NCBI RefSeq assembly: GCF_014202905.1 | Contig: NZ_JACHHY010000003.1 | Coordinates: 186,001 to 250,000 of the forward strand | Source of the DNA: Chitinivorax tropicus | Lineage (GTDB): Bacteria; Pseudomonadota; Gammaproteobacteria; Burkholderiales; SCOH01 | Length of the DNA: 64,000 nt | Reading direction: 5' to 3' | Shown here: positions 44,032 through 53,172 of the stretch, piece after piece | Numbering within the stretch: position 1 is the first letter of the stretch | Layout: each line of letters opens with the position of its first letter | Program-made: the position numbers and the translations under genes | Notes under the pieces: generated by a model | Seen by the model: the letters and a program-made list of their open reading frames with translations, nothing else | Database searches by the model: none | What the model was told of the DNA's origin: nothing

Positions 44032-44618
44032 TTAGGATTAACCTGTTGCCTCATCGTGAGGCAAAACGAAAGGCTAGGGCGCAGCGTTTTGCTGCAATCG
44101 TCGGGTTCACCGTTGTGGCTGGTGGTCTGATCGTGCTCGCTGGCTATACCTTGCTTGAGGAGCGGCTGAACACCCAGACGGCACGCAATGATTTTCTGAA
44201 AGCGGAAATTTCCCGTCTGGATAGAGAGATCAGCGAAATCGAGGTGCTCAAGGCAAAGCGTAAAGACCTGTTGGATCGCAAGAAGGTCATCGAGAAATTG
44301 CAGGCCAATCGCAGTGAAGTGGTCCGCATGCTTGATCAGGTTACCCGGCAGACACCTGATGGCATCTATTACAAAGAGATCAAGCAAAAAGGCGATGTGG
44401 TCACATTGATCGGCTATTCTCTTTCCAATGCCCGTGTATCAACCCTGATGCGAGCGCTGAATGACACGCCCGCATTCGAGATGCCCAATCTTGAAGAGAT
44501 CAAGGCAATGACGGTTGAAAACCAGCGTCTCAATCAGTTCACCATGAACTCTAAGTTGAAACGCCAGAGCGACACCGAGCAGAAGCCGGGTGACAAATCC
44601 AAGGAAGTGAAAAAATGA
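44028..44618 (+). CDS. pilN: type IV pilus assembly protein PilN
   Basis: A 196-residue bitopic inner-membrane protein. The N-terminal MIRINLLPHREAKRKAR is the conserved PilM-binding peptide, followed by one membrane helix (about 22-42), a coiled-coil stretch (about 50-95) and a ferredoxin-like periplasmic domain. The C-terminal tail is charged (SDTEQKPGDKSKEVKK). It forms heterodimers with PilO. It overlaps pilM by four bases and pilO by four bases. Confidence 0.96.
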   Translation: MIRINLLPHREAKRKARAQRFAAIVGFTVVAGGLIVLAGYTLLEERLNTQTARNDFLKAEISRLDREISEIEVLKAKRKDLLDRKKVIEKLQANRSEVVRMLDQVTRQTPDGIYYKEIKQKGDVVTLIGYSLSNARVSTLMRALNDTPAFEMPNLEEIKAMTVENQRLNQFTMNSKLKRQSDTEQKPGDKSKEVKK

Positions 44619-45259
44619 CACTGGATGAGCTACGAAATCTTGACCCGAAGGATGCGGGCAATTGGCCTCTACCGGTACAGCTTGGGTCGCTGATGCTGAT
44701 TCTGTTGATTGCGGCGGGGCTTGGCTATTGGCAGGTCTGGATGCCGCAGTTGGAGCAGCTGGATGCAGGCCGTGCCGAAGAAGAACAGCTTAAGACCACC
44801 TATCTGGATAAAAAGGGCAAGGCTGTCAACCTGGATGCTTATAAGCAGCAATTGATCGAGATAGAACAGAGTTTCGGTGCCATGCTGAAGCAGCTGCCCA
44901 AGAAGTCTGAAATCGATTCACTGTTGACTGAGGTAAACCAAGTGGGGCTGGGGCGCGGACTTCAGTTCTTATTGTTCAAACCGGGCGCTGAGATCAAGAC
45001 TGCTGAAATGGCCGAGTTGCCGGTGGAGATCCGTGTTGGTGGCAGTTATCACGACTTCTCAGCTTTTGCCAGCGATATTGCGCAGCTTTCCCGGATCGTG
45101 ACGCTGAACGATATCAATATCAAGGTTCCTGAGGATGCCAATGAAAAGAAGAATTTTCCTCTGGTGCTTTCTGCATTGGCGAAAACATACCGCTACCTTG
45201 ATCCGGAAGAGGCTTTGGCTGTGAAAAAAGCTGAAGCTGACAAGAAGAAGAGCAAGTGA
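44615..45259 (+). CDS. pilO: type IV pilus assembly protein PilO
   Basis: A 214-residue bitopic inner-membrane protein. One membrane helix (LGSLMLILLIAAGLGYW, about 25-42) is followed by a coiled coil (EQLDAGRAEEEQLKTTYLDKKGKAVNL) and a ferredoxin-like domain with the family motif ELPVEIRVGGSYHDFSAFASDIAQLSRIV. It partners PilN and binds the lipoprotein PilP. Ends in a lysine-rich tail, and pilP starts 16 bases later. Confidence 0.96.
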   Translation: MTLDELRNLDPKDAGNWPLPVQLGSLMLILLIAAGLGYWQVWMPQLEQLDAGRAEEEQLKTTYLDKKGKAVNLDAYKQQLIEIEQSFGAMLKQLPKKSEIDSLLTEVNQVGLGRGLQFLLFKPGAEIKTAEMAELPVEIRVGGSYHDFSAFASDIAQLSRIVTLNDINIKVPEDANEKKNFPLVLSALAKTYRYLDPEEALAVKKAEADKKKSK

Positions 45260-45275
45260 TGAGGGATAACAGATC

Positions 45276-45812
45276 ATGAAGAAGACATATCTGCTCTATC
45301 CTGTGCTGATGGCCTCCAGTTTACTGGTTGGGTGTGCGGGTGAGGAATTTGGTGACTTGAAGACCTGGATGGATCAGGAAAGCAGCAAGTTACAAGGAAA
45401 GGTTGAGCCTTTGCCGGAGGTGAAGCCGTATGAGCCTTATGCATATGATGCATTCAATTTGACTGATCCCTTCAACACGATCAAGTTGAAGATGGATAAA
45501 AGCAAATCCAGTGCATTTGCTCCTGATACCAATCGGCCCAAGGAACCACTCGAATCATTTGACTTGGAAAAGCTCAAGATGGTTGGCACCCTGTCTCGGG
45601 CTGGGGTGATCTATGCGTTGGTCCGTACACCAGATAACACGATGTATCGAGTCAAAACTGGCAACTACATTGGTCAAAATTTTGGATTGATCACCGGCGT
45701 GACCGAATCAGAAGTAAAAATTAAGGAAATCGTCGAAGATAGTAATGGAGATTGGATAGAACGAGCCAGTTCCATTGCACTTGATGAGCAACAACAGGAG
45801 CAAAAAAAATGA
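45276..45812 (+). CDS. pilP: type IV pilus lipoprotein PilP
   Basis: A 178-residue lipoprotein with the lipobox LLVGC (Cys at residue 20). A flexible segment (about 35-85) contains the region that binds PilN/PilO. The folded beta domain at the C-terminus carries LESFDLEKLKMVGTLSRAGVIYALVRTPDNTMYRVKTGNYIGQNFG. It joins the inner-membrane complex to PilQ in the outer membrane. It overlaps pilQ by four bases. Confidence 0.96.
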   Translation: MKKTYLLYPVLMASSLLVGCAGEEFGDLKTWMDQESSKLQGKVEPLPEVKPYEPYAYDAFNLTDPFNTIKLKMDKSKSSAFAPDTNRPKEPLESFDLEKLKMVGTLSRAGVIYALVRTPDNTMYRVKTGNYIGQNFGLITGVTESEVKIKEIVEDSNGDWIERASSIALDEQQQEQKK

Positions 45813-47932
45813 TAAGAGGTAATCGCAGATGGATCGCCTGCGTTGCTCGTGCGTTGATCGGGCTTTCGCTCCTGGCTGAAGCTGGGATTGCGATGGCAGC
45901 TGAGGCGGCTGCCAACGCAATCAAGTCCATTGACGTATCGCAGCAGGTTGGCGACAAGGTCGTGGTGAAGTTTTCGATGGATGGTGCTGCTACAGCACCT
46001 GCTAGCTTTGCAGTCAACAGCCCCCCCCGGATTGCATTGGACTTCCCGAATACGGCCAACCAGCTTGGTAAAAATGCGATGGAGATTGGCACGGGCGTGT
46101 TGCGTAGTGTCAATGTCGTTGAGGTGACTGGCCGTACACGTGTTGTCTTGAATTTGGATAAAGCAGCTAACTATGAGACAAGAACCGAAGGTAATCAGCT
46201 GTTCCTGACGCTGTCGAATGTGGTGGGTGGTAATCAATCAGTCAATATTTCTTCACAGTTCTCTTCTGCATCTGCAACTTCTTCACCATCTGCTGGGCCC
46301 AATACGATTCAAAAAATTGATTTCCGCCGTGGCCGTGAGGGTGAGGGCAAGGTGGTTGTCGATTTGAAATCGGGCAATGCTGGGATTGACATCCGCCAAC
46401 AAGGTAAGTCACTGATTGTCGAGTTGCTCAAAGTCAAGCTGCCTCGGGAGTTGGAGCGTCGCCTTGACGTGACTGATTTTGGCACGCCGGTACAACGCAT
46501 TGATGCCATGTCGCAGGGCGGCAATACCAAGCTGGTCATTGAGCCCAAAGGCTTGTGGGAATATTCCGCCTATCAAACAGATAGTCAGTTTGTTGTCGAT
46601 GTGAAGCCGGTCGTTGAAGATCCTACTCGTCTCACACAGGGCAGCAAGCTTGGCTACAAAGGCGACAAACTGTCTCTGAATTTCCAGAATGTCGAAGTGC
46701 GTACCGTATTGCAGGTGATTGCTGAATTCACCGGCTTGAATATCATCACCAGCGATACCGTCAAAGGTGATTTGACATTGCGCCTCAAGGATGTGCCCTG
46801 GGATCAGGCTTTGGAGATCATTCTGCAAAGTCGTGGCCTGGATCAGCGTAAGAACGGCAACGTCGTATGGATCGCGCCGCGTGATGAATTGGCGGCCAAA
46901 GAGAAAGCCGAGTTGACAGCCAAGCAGGAGCTGTCTGAACTTGAGCCACTCCGCACAGAGACTTTCCAGTTGAAATACCACAATGCAGAGGCTTTCCAGA
47001 AGATTCTGCAGGATGATAAACAGAAATTGTTGTCGAAACGCGGCAGTGCGGTGATCGATACCCGTACCAACACGTTGTTCATTCAAGATATCCCTGCACG
47101 ACTTGAAGAGCTGCGCAACTTGATCAATAAGGTTGACGTGGCTGCCCGCCAGGTTCTGATCGAGGCTCGCATCGTCGTTGCGAGTGATGATTTCAGCCGT
47201 GATTTGGGCGTTAAGCTTGGATTGCAAGGGCAAAACATCAAGAATTCAACAAAGACAGGTATTTCCGGCTCATCCAGCAGCGCGACCAACTTGGCGAATA
47301 ATGGCACCATCCCGTCAGGTGGCGATACGATGGTCAACCTCCCCCTGGCGTCTTCAGCAACAGGAGCTGGTACGCTTGGTGTTGCGGTCCTGAATGCTGC
47401 GCGTGGCATATTGCTGAACCTGGAATTGCAGGCAATGGAGACAGATGGCAAAGGTAAGGTTGTGTCCAGTCCGCGCGTTGTGACAGGTGATCGTCAGAAG
47501 GCAAAGATTGAGCAAGGCCAGGAAGTGCCATATCGAACTGTTACCTCTAGCAACGGCGTGACCACGACGACCATCGTCTTCAAAAATGCTGCGCTGAGTC
47601 TTGAAGTCACACCGCGTATTACACCTGATGGCAAGATTTCCATGGATTTGGAGATCAAGAAAGACAAGGTGGACTCAGTTGCCGGGTTTGATGATTTCGT
47701 CATCAACAATAAGCGGGTATTCACCACCGTGCTGGTTGGCAATGGAGATACTGCAATCATTGGCGGTATTTTCGAGCAGGATCAAAGCGAGAACAAGACG
47801 CGCGTTCCATTCTTGGCTGACATCCCTGTGCTGGGAAATCTCTTCAAGAAGAGCCTGAAGAAAGACAACAAGAGCGAATTGTTGATTTTCATCACGCCTA
47901 AGATTCTCGATGAGAATTTGTCTCTTCGCTAA
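45809..47932 (+). CDS. pilQ: type IV pilus secretin PilQ
   Basis: A 707-residue outer-membrane secretin, the pore through which the pilus leaves the cell. It has a signal peptide (cleavage near AMA-AEAA, about residue 30), one or two AMIN domains for peptidoglycan binding (about 35-260), the STN/N0 domain (about 310-380), the N1 domain (about 395-470) and the secretin core to the end, with VVSSPRVVTGDRQKAKIEQG and GDTAIIGGIF. Length is normal. It overlaps pilP, and aroK starts about 20 bases later. Confidence 0.96.
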   Translation: MIRGNRRWIACVARALIGLSLLAEAGIAMAAEAAANAIKSIDVSQQVGDKVVVKFSMDGAATAPASFAVNSPPRIALDFPNTANQLGKNAMEIGTGVLRSVNVVEVTGRTRVVLNLDKAANYETRTEGNQLFLTLSNVVGGNQSVNISSQFSSASATSSPSAGPNTIQKIDFRRGREGEGKVVVDLKSGNAGIDIRQQGKSLIVELLKVKLPRELERRLDVTDFGTPVQRIDAMSQGGNTKLVIEPKGLWEYSAYQTDSQFVVDVKPVVEDPTRLTQGSKLGYKGDKLSLNFQNVEVRTVLQVIAEFTGLNIITSDTVKGDLTLRLKDVPWDQALEIILQSRGLDQRKNGNVVWIAPRDELAAKEKAELTAKQELSELEPLRTETFQLKYHNAEAFQKILQDDKQKLLSKRGSAVIDTRTNTLFIQDIPARLEELRNLINKVDVAARQVLIEARIVVASDDFSRDLGVKLGLQGQNIKNSTKTGISGSSSSATNLANNGTIPSGGDTMVNLPLASSATGAGTLGVAVLNAARGILLNLELQAMETDGKGKVVSSPRVVTGDRQKAKIEQGQEVPYRTVTSSNGVTTTTIVFKNAALSLEVTPRITPDGKISMDLEIKKDKVDSVAGFDDFVINNKRVFTTVLVGNGDTAIIGGIFEQDQSENKTRVPFLADIPVLGNLFKKSLKKDNKSELLIFITPKILDENLSLR

Positions 47933-47952
47933 TCTTGCGTGATTTCGATACA

Positions 47953-48513
47953 ATGCCTGCCATGAAAATGGCAGGCAATATTTTTTTGGTGGGCATGATG
48001 GGGGCTGGCAAGACGTCCGTTGGGCGGGTGCTGGCGAAACGCCTTCACCATGAGTTTGTGGATTCCGACCACGAAATCGAAGCCCGGACAGGGGTTCGTA
48101 TTCCTACGATCTTCGAGATTGAAGGCGAGGCTGGTTTTCGAGTGCGTGAACAAGAAGTGATTGCTGATCTCGTCACACACACCAGAATTATCCTGGCGAC
48201 AGGGGGCGGGGCGGTGTTGAAAGCGGAGAACAGAGCTGCTTTACGCATGCATGGCACAGTCATCTACCTTAGCGCATCCGTGGATGATTTGCTGGAACGA
48301 ACTCAGCACGACAAAAATCGCCCCTTGTTAAGGACTGAAAACCCCAGGGCGAAGTTGAGCACTTTGCTTGCGGAGCGAGATCCGCTTTATCGTGAGGTGG
48401 CGGATTTGATCATAGATACAGCACATCACAATGTACATAGCTTGGCTACGTTGATCGAGCGTAAGCTGGTACGTCTTGTCGGTAAGAAACGAGATGACAT
48501 TTCAAACGCTTGA
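47953..48513 (+). CDS. aroK: shikimate kinase
   Basis: A protein of about 186 residues that phosphorylates shikimate with ATP. The Walker A motif is [46 protein letters not shown] holds the shikimate-binding Asp and Arg, and ATGGGAV is the second substrate loop. RPLL is the lid region. Candidate starts are 47953, 47962 (MKMAGN) and 47968; none has a strong ribosome site and all lie in the hairpin described separately, so translation may be coupled to pilQ. The end overlaps aroB by 20 bases. Confidence 0.95.
   Translation: MPAMKMAGNIFLVGMMGAGKTSVGRVLAKRLHHEFVDSDHEIEARTGVRIPTIFEIEGEAGFRVREQEVIADLVTHTRIILATGGGAVLKAENRAALRMHGTVIYLSASVDDLLERTQHDKNRPLLRTENPRAKLSTLLAERDPLYREVADLIIDTAHHNVHSLATLIERKLVRLVGKKRDDISNA
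47954..47987 (+). terminator. hairpin plus T7 overlapping the aroK start
   Basis: TGCCTGCCAT (47954-47963) pairs perfectly with ATGGCAGGCA (47968-47977) around a GAAA loop, followed by ATA and seven T (47981-47987). This has the shape of an intrinsic terminator, yet it contains the candidate aroK start codons and encodes the first AroK residues. It could end part of the pilQ transcripts or gate aroK translation. Confidence 0.6.
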
Positions 48514-49585
48514 GCTTCAGCTGCAAGGGCATTCCTACCCGATTCATATCGGCAGTGGTGTGCTCAGTAATACGGTGCTTTTTCAGCGTGCGCTAAAGGG
48601 CCAACGCAGAGTGGCGATCGTAACCAATGAAACGGTTGCGCCTTATTACCTGGATACGCTTGTTAAGACGCTGGGTGGTTGTGAATGTACGCCAACAGCA
48701 ATCGTCTTGCCTGATGGTGAAAAGTATAAGAATTGGGAAACGCTGAACCTGATTTTTGATGGCCTGCTAAAACAAGCGTGTGATCGTAAGACACCGATCA
48801 TTGCTTTGGGGGGCGGGGTAATTGGCGACATGGCGGGCTTTGCTGCCGCAACTTATCAGCGCGGTGTGCCATTCATCCAGGTTCCAACCACGTTGCTCTC
48901 ACAGGTTGACTCATCCGTGGGCGGCAAAACGGCCATCAATCATCCGTTGGGTAAGAATATGGTTGGTGCTTTCTATCAGCCTGATGCGGTGATTGCTGAT
49001 ACCGATACCTTACGAACCCTGCCTGATCGCGAATTGGCAGCGGGCTTGGCTGAAGTGGTCAAATATGGAGCACTGGGTAACTTACCTTTCTTTGAGTGGA
49101 TTGAGGCAAATATTGATCTGCTGGTAGCACGTGACCCCGATGCTTTACAGAAAGCTATTCTGCAGTCATGCAAGGATAAGGCGAGCATCGTGGAGCAGGA
49201 TGAGAAAGAGGTAGGCATCAGGGCTTGGCTAAATCTGGGTCATACCTTTGGGCACGCGATTGAATCAGGGCTGGGGTACGGTGCATGGTTGCATGGAGAA
49301 GCAGTTGCCGCCGGAATGATCATGGCTGCAACGGTGTCTCAGCTGATGGGGTTGATTCCTGAGGCGGATGTGCAACGGCTGAAACAGTTATTGGTACGTT
49401 GTGGCTTGCCTGTTGTTGGCCCCAAGTTGGGTGCTGCTCGGTATATTGAATTGATGTCACTCGACAAGAAGGTCGAATCTGGCAAGATCCGGTTTGTGTT
49501 GTTAGAGCAGCTTGGGCGTGCTGTGATCAGATCGGATGTGCCCAATGTGCTGCTTACTCAAGCAATAGAGATGTGCTGTGAGTGA
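48494..49585 (+). CDS. aroB: 3-dehydroquinate synthase
   Basis: A 363-residue NAD- and metal-dependent enzyme that makes 3-dehydroquinate, the second shikimate step. [10 protein letters not shown] opens the fold, followed by [14 protein letters not shown], the NAD loop [21 protein letters not shown] and [32 protein letters not shown]. The metal ligands lie in LAEVVKYG and [10 protein letters not shown]. It starts inside the end of aroK (ATG at 48494) and ends in a strong terminator 70 bases on. Confidence 0.97.
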   Translation: MTFQTLELQLQGHSYPIHIGSGVLSNTVLFQRALKGQRRVAIVTNETVAPYYLDTLVKTLGGCECTPTAIVLPDGEKYKNWETLNLIFDGLLKQACDRKTPIIALGGGVIGDMAGFAAATYQRGVPFIQVPTTLLSQVDSSVGGKTAINHPLGKNMVGAFYQPDAVIADTDTLRTLPDRELAAGLAEVVKYGALGNLPFFEWIEANIDLLVARDPDALQKAILQSCKDKASIVEQDEKEVGIRAWLNLGHTFGHAIESGLGYGAWLHGEAVAAGMIMAATVSQLMGLIPEADVQRLKQLLVRCGLPVVGPKLGAARYIELMSLDKKVESGKIRFVLLEQLGRAVIRSDVPNVLLTQAIEMCCE

Positions 49586-49655
49586 AATGGTATTGTAGCG
49601 ATGTCATGCTGGGTCCAGTGGCCCAGGCTTCATCAGGCCGAATACAGCGGGTAAC

Positions 49656-49684
49656 AAAAAAGGCGTGGATTCCACGCCTTTTTT
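49656..49684. terminator. bidirectional rho-independent terminator
   Basis: AAAAAAGGCGTGG (49656-49668) pairs with CCACGCCTTTTTT (49672-49684) around ATT. It lies between the convergent aroB and cytochrome c genes and can end both. Confidence 0.93.
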
Positions 49685-49700
49685 GTTCTGTCGGCAGTGT

Positions 49701-50447
49701 TTACTTGGCTTGGGAGACAAGGTACTCGACAGCAGCTTTAAATTCGTCATCTGACCCGCTAAAACCACCTTTGGGTGGCATTGCGCCTTTGCCTTGGGTG
49801 GCGCTGGCTATCAGTGCCTCCATCCCGCCGGCAAGACGTGGGCTCCAAGCAGCTTTGTCGCCAGTCTTGGGTGCGCCAGCGGCACCGGTTGCATGGCAAG
49901 CGCTACACACGGTATCGACAATATGCTTGCCTTGAGCGGCATCAACCTTGGCAGTGCCACCAGCGGGCGCGGCAACCTTGGGCTCGGTGAAGCTGGCACC
50001 GGATTTGTTTGCCATGTAGGCAACCGCACGGGCAACTTCATCATCTGTCAGATCCGGAGAGCCGCCACGTGCGGGCATGGCATTGAATCCCTTGACCGCG
50101 TGATCGATCAGTGTCTGGAAGCCTTTGCTGATGCGAGGTGCCCAGCCAGCATTGTCGCCCATTTTAGGTGATCCGGCAGCGCCAGTGGCATGACAGGAAG
50201 AGCAGATTGCTGTGTAAACCTGTTCGCCGGAGCGGGAACCTGGTGCGACTGGAATGCTGGCCTTGGAGATGCCGACCGGCTGGATACGGGCGGTGACCGC
50301 CTCGTTGGACATCGCCAGGCTGCCTGTATCTGGGTGGCCTGTACTCACGCTGCTGACAAGTTTGACCAACAGGTAAATCGATACAACCGGAACAACAAAG
50401 CTAGCTACGATAATGCCTATGAGTTTTTTTGGCGACATGTTGCTCAT
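49701..50447 (-). CDS. diheme cytochrome c (c5-like, tandem domains)
   Basis: A 248-residue membrane-anchored cytochrome. An N-terminal helix (LIGIIVASFVVPVVSIYLLVKLV, about 9-31) is followed by two similar class I cytochrome domains. Each has CxxCH, as CSSCHATGAAGSPKMGD and CSACHATGAAGAPKTGD, and each has a distal Met in NAMPARGG and GAMPPKGG. The near-identical sequences suggest an internal duplication. It probably carries electrons in the periplasm to a terminal oxidase or denitrification enzyme. It is convergent with aroB and has its own promoter region before tRNA-Arg. Confidence 0.92.
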   Translation of the reverse strand: MSNMSPKKLIGIIVASFVVPVVSIYLLVKLVSSVSTGHPDTGSLAMSNEAVTARIQPVGISKASIPVAPGSRSGEQVYTAICSSCHATGAAGSPKMGDNAGWAPRISKGFQTLIDHAVKGFNAMPARGGSPDLTDDEVARAVAYMANKSGASFTEPKVAAPAGGTAKVDAAQGKHIVDTVCSACHATGAAGAPKTGDKAAWSPRLAGGMEALIASATQGKGAMPPKGGFSGSDDEFKAAVEYLVSQAK

Positions 50448-50599
50448 CTGACTATCCGTCCCTTGTGGAAACCCGCAAACAAAATAGGCAGATTATAGCC
50501 ATAAAAGCCATATGGACAAACCTTAGACGTAGACGGGCGTAAAAAAAAACGCTATTCTTACGCCCTCGCTTGGGGGATCACCTCTATAGCACCCGGCAG

Positions 50600-50675
50600 G
50601 CGCCTGTAGCTCAGTGGATAGAGTGTTGGCCTCCGAAGCCAAAGGTCGCGCGTTCGACTCGCGCCAGGCGCGCCA
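50600..50675 (+). tRNA. tRNA-Arg (anticodon CCG)
   Basis: A 76-base cloverleaf. The acceptor GCGCCTG pairs with CAGGCGC, with discriminator G and encoded CCA. The D arm is GCTC-AGTGGATA-GAGT, with a terminal G-T pair. The anticodon stem TTGGC/GCCAA holds the loop CTCCGAA with anticodon CCG, which reads CGG. The T arm is GCGCG-TTCGACT-CGCGC. A hairpin GGGCGTAA/TTACGCCC lies upstream at 50535-50565. No integrase is nearby. Confidence 0.96.
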
Positions 50676-50738
50676 GCCATCCTGATATCAAGTATTTTCC
50701 GAATTCCTTTCCTCCCTGCTATTCAGTTGGTTATGGCT

Positions 50739-50760
50739 AAAAGCCGATCTAAAGGCTTTT
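50739..50760 (+). terminator. possible terminator after tRNA-Arg
   Basis: AAAAGCC (50739-50745) and GGCTTTT (50754-50760) can pair about 65 bases after the tRNA. The stem is short and the T-run only four bases. Confidence 0.4.
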
Positions 50761-50927
50761 CACTAGCCTGCTTATCAGCGGCTTCATAGCCCATGGTGCC
50801 TTGCTAGAGCTTGCTCTGCTTATGTCGTTGATTGGATTAACCAATTTGATGATTAAAATATTAGAATTTTCTAATAATCTAATTTATAGTGCTCTCGTGC
50901 CTGTAGTTATGTATGGAGATGAGAGTC

Positions 50928-52841
50928 ATGATCGGTAAGCAGTTTCCTCGGGTAATCGCAGCAGTAGTCGTAGCGTCCTTATTTGCACTGCCTGGCATGG
51001 GCCATGCTCACCATGCCGGTTCCTCCATACAAGCTGCAGAGGTTTCCGATACTGGGATCGTCTTCAAGTCTGGTTTTGCGCTCCCAGCCACGACATTGTT
51101 CGCCATGAAAGCCAACGATAGTTTTGCAGTTGAATTCCCCTTGCTGGGCGGCAAAACCATCGTCCACGAATCGCATACCGACATGGTCAATGGTGTCGCT
51201 TACTGGCATGGGCACTTGGCAGGGGATCGCTCCGCTCGTGTGACATTGCGTTTCGACGGGCAAACATTTGTTGGTGCAATCCGATATAACGGTGGTGAAT
51301 TCGCGCTGGAGCAGACCAATAGCAAGTTGAGTGTGCAACCCGGCAAGCAGGCCAAGTTCGAGGCCCAGCAGGGTGATGTGGCGGGCTATCTGGCGGATAA
51401 GAACGGCAAACCTGTTTCCGTCCGTCCTGGTATGTATCAGATCAACCTGTCGGTTGAGACTTTGATGAACACTCAGCCCAACGAAATGGTGCAATTGCCT
51501 TTGCCCGATGGAAGCAAATTACCGTTGGTATTCACCGGGCGAGATGTTGGGCATGAAGGTGCGGTGGATTGGTATGGTTATTCCAGAGATGATGGGCAGG
51601 CATTCCAGGCAACGCTGACTATGGGGCCAGATGCTGTTTTTGGGGTTATTACAACACCCAAGACGGTCTATCGCCTGGAAACCGAATCTGGCAGAACTTA
51701 TCTGGTGGATGTAAAGGCTGCTGGCTACAAGACGCCTGATCATCGCCACTATGACCTGAACGCACCGACAACCGCAGCGGCAGCATTGGTTGATCAGGTC
51801 AAAGCCATGCAAGGAGCGGCTACAACCGTGCCTGCGCAGCAAGTAGTAGCTACCGCAGCCAACACTGTTGCACCGACTGTTGATGTCCTGGTGTTGTACT
51901 CCAGCACATTCCGCCAAACCCTGGGTGATACTGGGTTCCCAGTGCGTATTCAGAACATTTTTGCGATTGCCAACCGGGCATTGGCGGATAGCCAAGTGAA
52001 TGGGAAGCTACGTCCAGTTTTCCAGAAAGAGATTGCCTATGCGGACAATGATAACGGCGTGGCGCTGGGTGACTTGCAGGCCAATCGTGGGTTGTTTGCT
52101 GGTATCGAAGCCCTGCGTACCCAAACAGGTGCCGATCTGGTGACTTTTTTCCGCCCATTCAATTACGCCAAGTCGGGTGGCAGTTGTGGGGTTGGGTATG
52201 TGTTGGGTGCAAACCTGCGGCCAGACCTGATCCCTTTGCAAAAAGGTTATGCCTATACCGTGGTTTCAGACGGGCGTGACAAGGCGACCAGCTATTACTG
52301 TGACGACACGACCTTTGCACATGAGGTTGGTCATAACTTCGGCGCCATGCATGATTTGGCCCACTCGGGTACTGGCAAAGGTGCATATCAGGATTCGTAT
52401 GGCTATGGCGTGAGCGGCAAGTTTGGCGATGTCATGAGCTATTACTGGCCTAAGGTTGGTGTCTATTCCAATCCGAATTTGAAGGTATGTGCCAACCAAG
52501 CCTGTGGCTCCGCGCAAGCCAACGTGGCTCGCACCATGCAGCTGAACTTCAAAGCGGTGTCGGAGTTCCGTGCAGCCGTTCCGGCACCGACACCAGTATC
52601 TCTGGCAGGTAGCGTATTGGATCGCAATACCCGTCGTGTGATTGCAAATGCGACAATCACGACAACAGACGCCAAAGCCAAATGCACCATTGGTAACAAT
52701 GGCCTGTTCACCTGCACAACAGTCAGTGGTGCAAGCGGTGTCATCACCATCAAAGTCGCGGGCCGTATCGTTGAGCCTGCCAGCTACAGTTACAACGCCA
52801 TCAAGTCCAATATCGCTGGATTGATGTTCACAGTTAGATGA
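50928..52841 (+). CDS. secreted reprolysin-like zinc metalloprotease
   Basis: A 637-residue exported protease. It has a signal peptide (FPRVIAAVVVASLFALPGMGHAH), a long N-terminal propeptide-like region (to about residue 300), then a metzincin catalytic domain. The zinc motif is HEVGHNFGAMHD with its first His at residue 465, and the Met-turn is likely in GDVMSYYW. The last 75 residues resemble a carboxypeptidase-regulatory/CNA-B beta sandwich (SLAGSVLDRNTRRVIANATITT). The ATG at 50928 has GGAGATGAGAG upstream and is preferred to the ATG at 50913. The target is unknown. It ends at a terminator. Confidence 0.9.
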   Translation: MIGKQFPRVIAAVVVASLFALPGMGHAHHAGSSIQAAEVSDTGIVFKSGFALPATTLFAMKANDSFAVEFPLLGGKTIVHESHTDMVNGVAYWHGHLAGDRSARVTLRFDGQTFVGAIRYNGGEFALEQTNSKLSVQPGKQAKFEAQQGDVAGYLADKNGKPVSVRPGMYQINLSVETLMNTQPNEMVQLPLPDGSKLPLVFTGRDVGHEGAVDWYGYSRDDGQAFQATLTMGPDAVFGVITTPKTVYRLETESGRTYLVDVKAAGYKTPDHRHYDLNAPTTAAAALVDQVKAMQGAATTVPAQQVVATAANTVAPTVDVLVLYSSTFRQTLGDTGFPVRIQNIFAIANRALADSQVNGKLRPVFQKEIAYADNDNGVALGDLQANRGLFAGIEALRTQTGADLVTFFRPFNYAKSGGSCGVGYVLGANLRPDLIPLQKGYAYTVVSDGRDKATSYYCDDTTFAHEVGHNFGAMHDLAHSGTGKGAYQDSYGYGVSGKFGDVMSYYWPKVGVYSNPNLKVCANQACGSAQANVARTMQLNFKAVSEFRAAVPAPTPVSLAGSVLDRNTRRVIANATITTTDAKAKCTIGNNGLFTCTTVSGASGVITIKVAGRIVEPASYSYNAIKSNIAGLMFTVR

Positions 52842-52863
52842 TTGGTTGTCCTTTCCCTCTCTG

Positions 52864-52887
52864 GCCGGCATCTGCCGGCTTTTTTTT
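52864..52887 (+). terminator. rho-independent terminator after metalloprotease
   Basis: GCCGGC (52864-52869) pairs with GCCGGC (52874-52879) around ATCT, followed by eight T. Confidence 0.9.
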
Positions 52888-53172
52888 CGCCCATGGTTCT
52901 GCTGATATGCAAAGTGACCAGCTGCTGGATTCCCGAATCCAGCCGAGTGGACATGTCCTGTTATACTGTTCCGCTATGCGGGCCATTGCCCGGTTTTCAA
53001 ACTATATTGCCGATAACCCGTACTGTTGAGCCTATGCGCAGGCCGATATGATCGGTTGAACATGTTGACATGACTGCGTGATAGACCGAATCTACATGTC
53101 GGAAGACCGACATTCCAGCGGCTGATCCAGCGCATACAATGACATCAATGGTTCGGAGGGGACTCTCGCAAC
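52888..53172 (+). promoter_or_regulatory. upstream region of amino acid ABC operon with inverted repeat
   Basis: About 285 bases before the permease gene. ATGTCGG (53096-53102) and CCGACAT (53107-53113) form a small hairpin or operator 60 bases upstream of the start. CATGTTGACATG at about 53060-53071 is a second short near-palindrome. No ORF is convincing here. Confidence 0.4.

Noticed and set aside
46409-47233. 274-residue open frame antisense to pilQ
   Set aside because: It lies wholly inside pilQ, has no family-like motif or ribosome site, and is explained by codon use on the other strand.
50600-50675. tRNA-Arg as an integration site for a mobile element
   Set aside because: No integrase, no duplicated tRNA 3' end in the window and ordinary genes follow.
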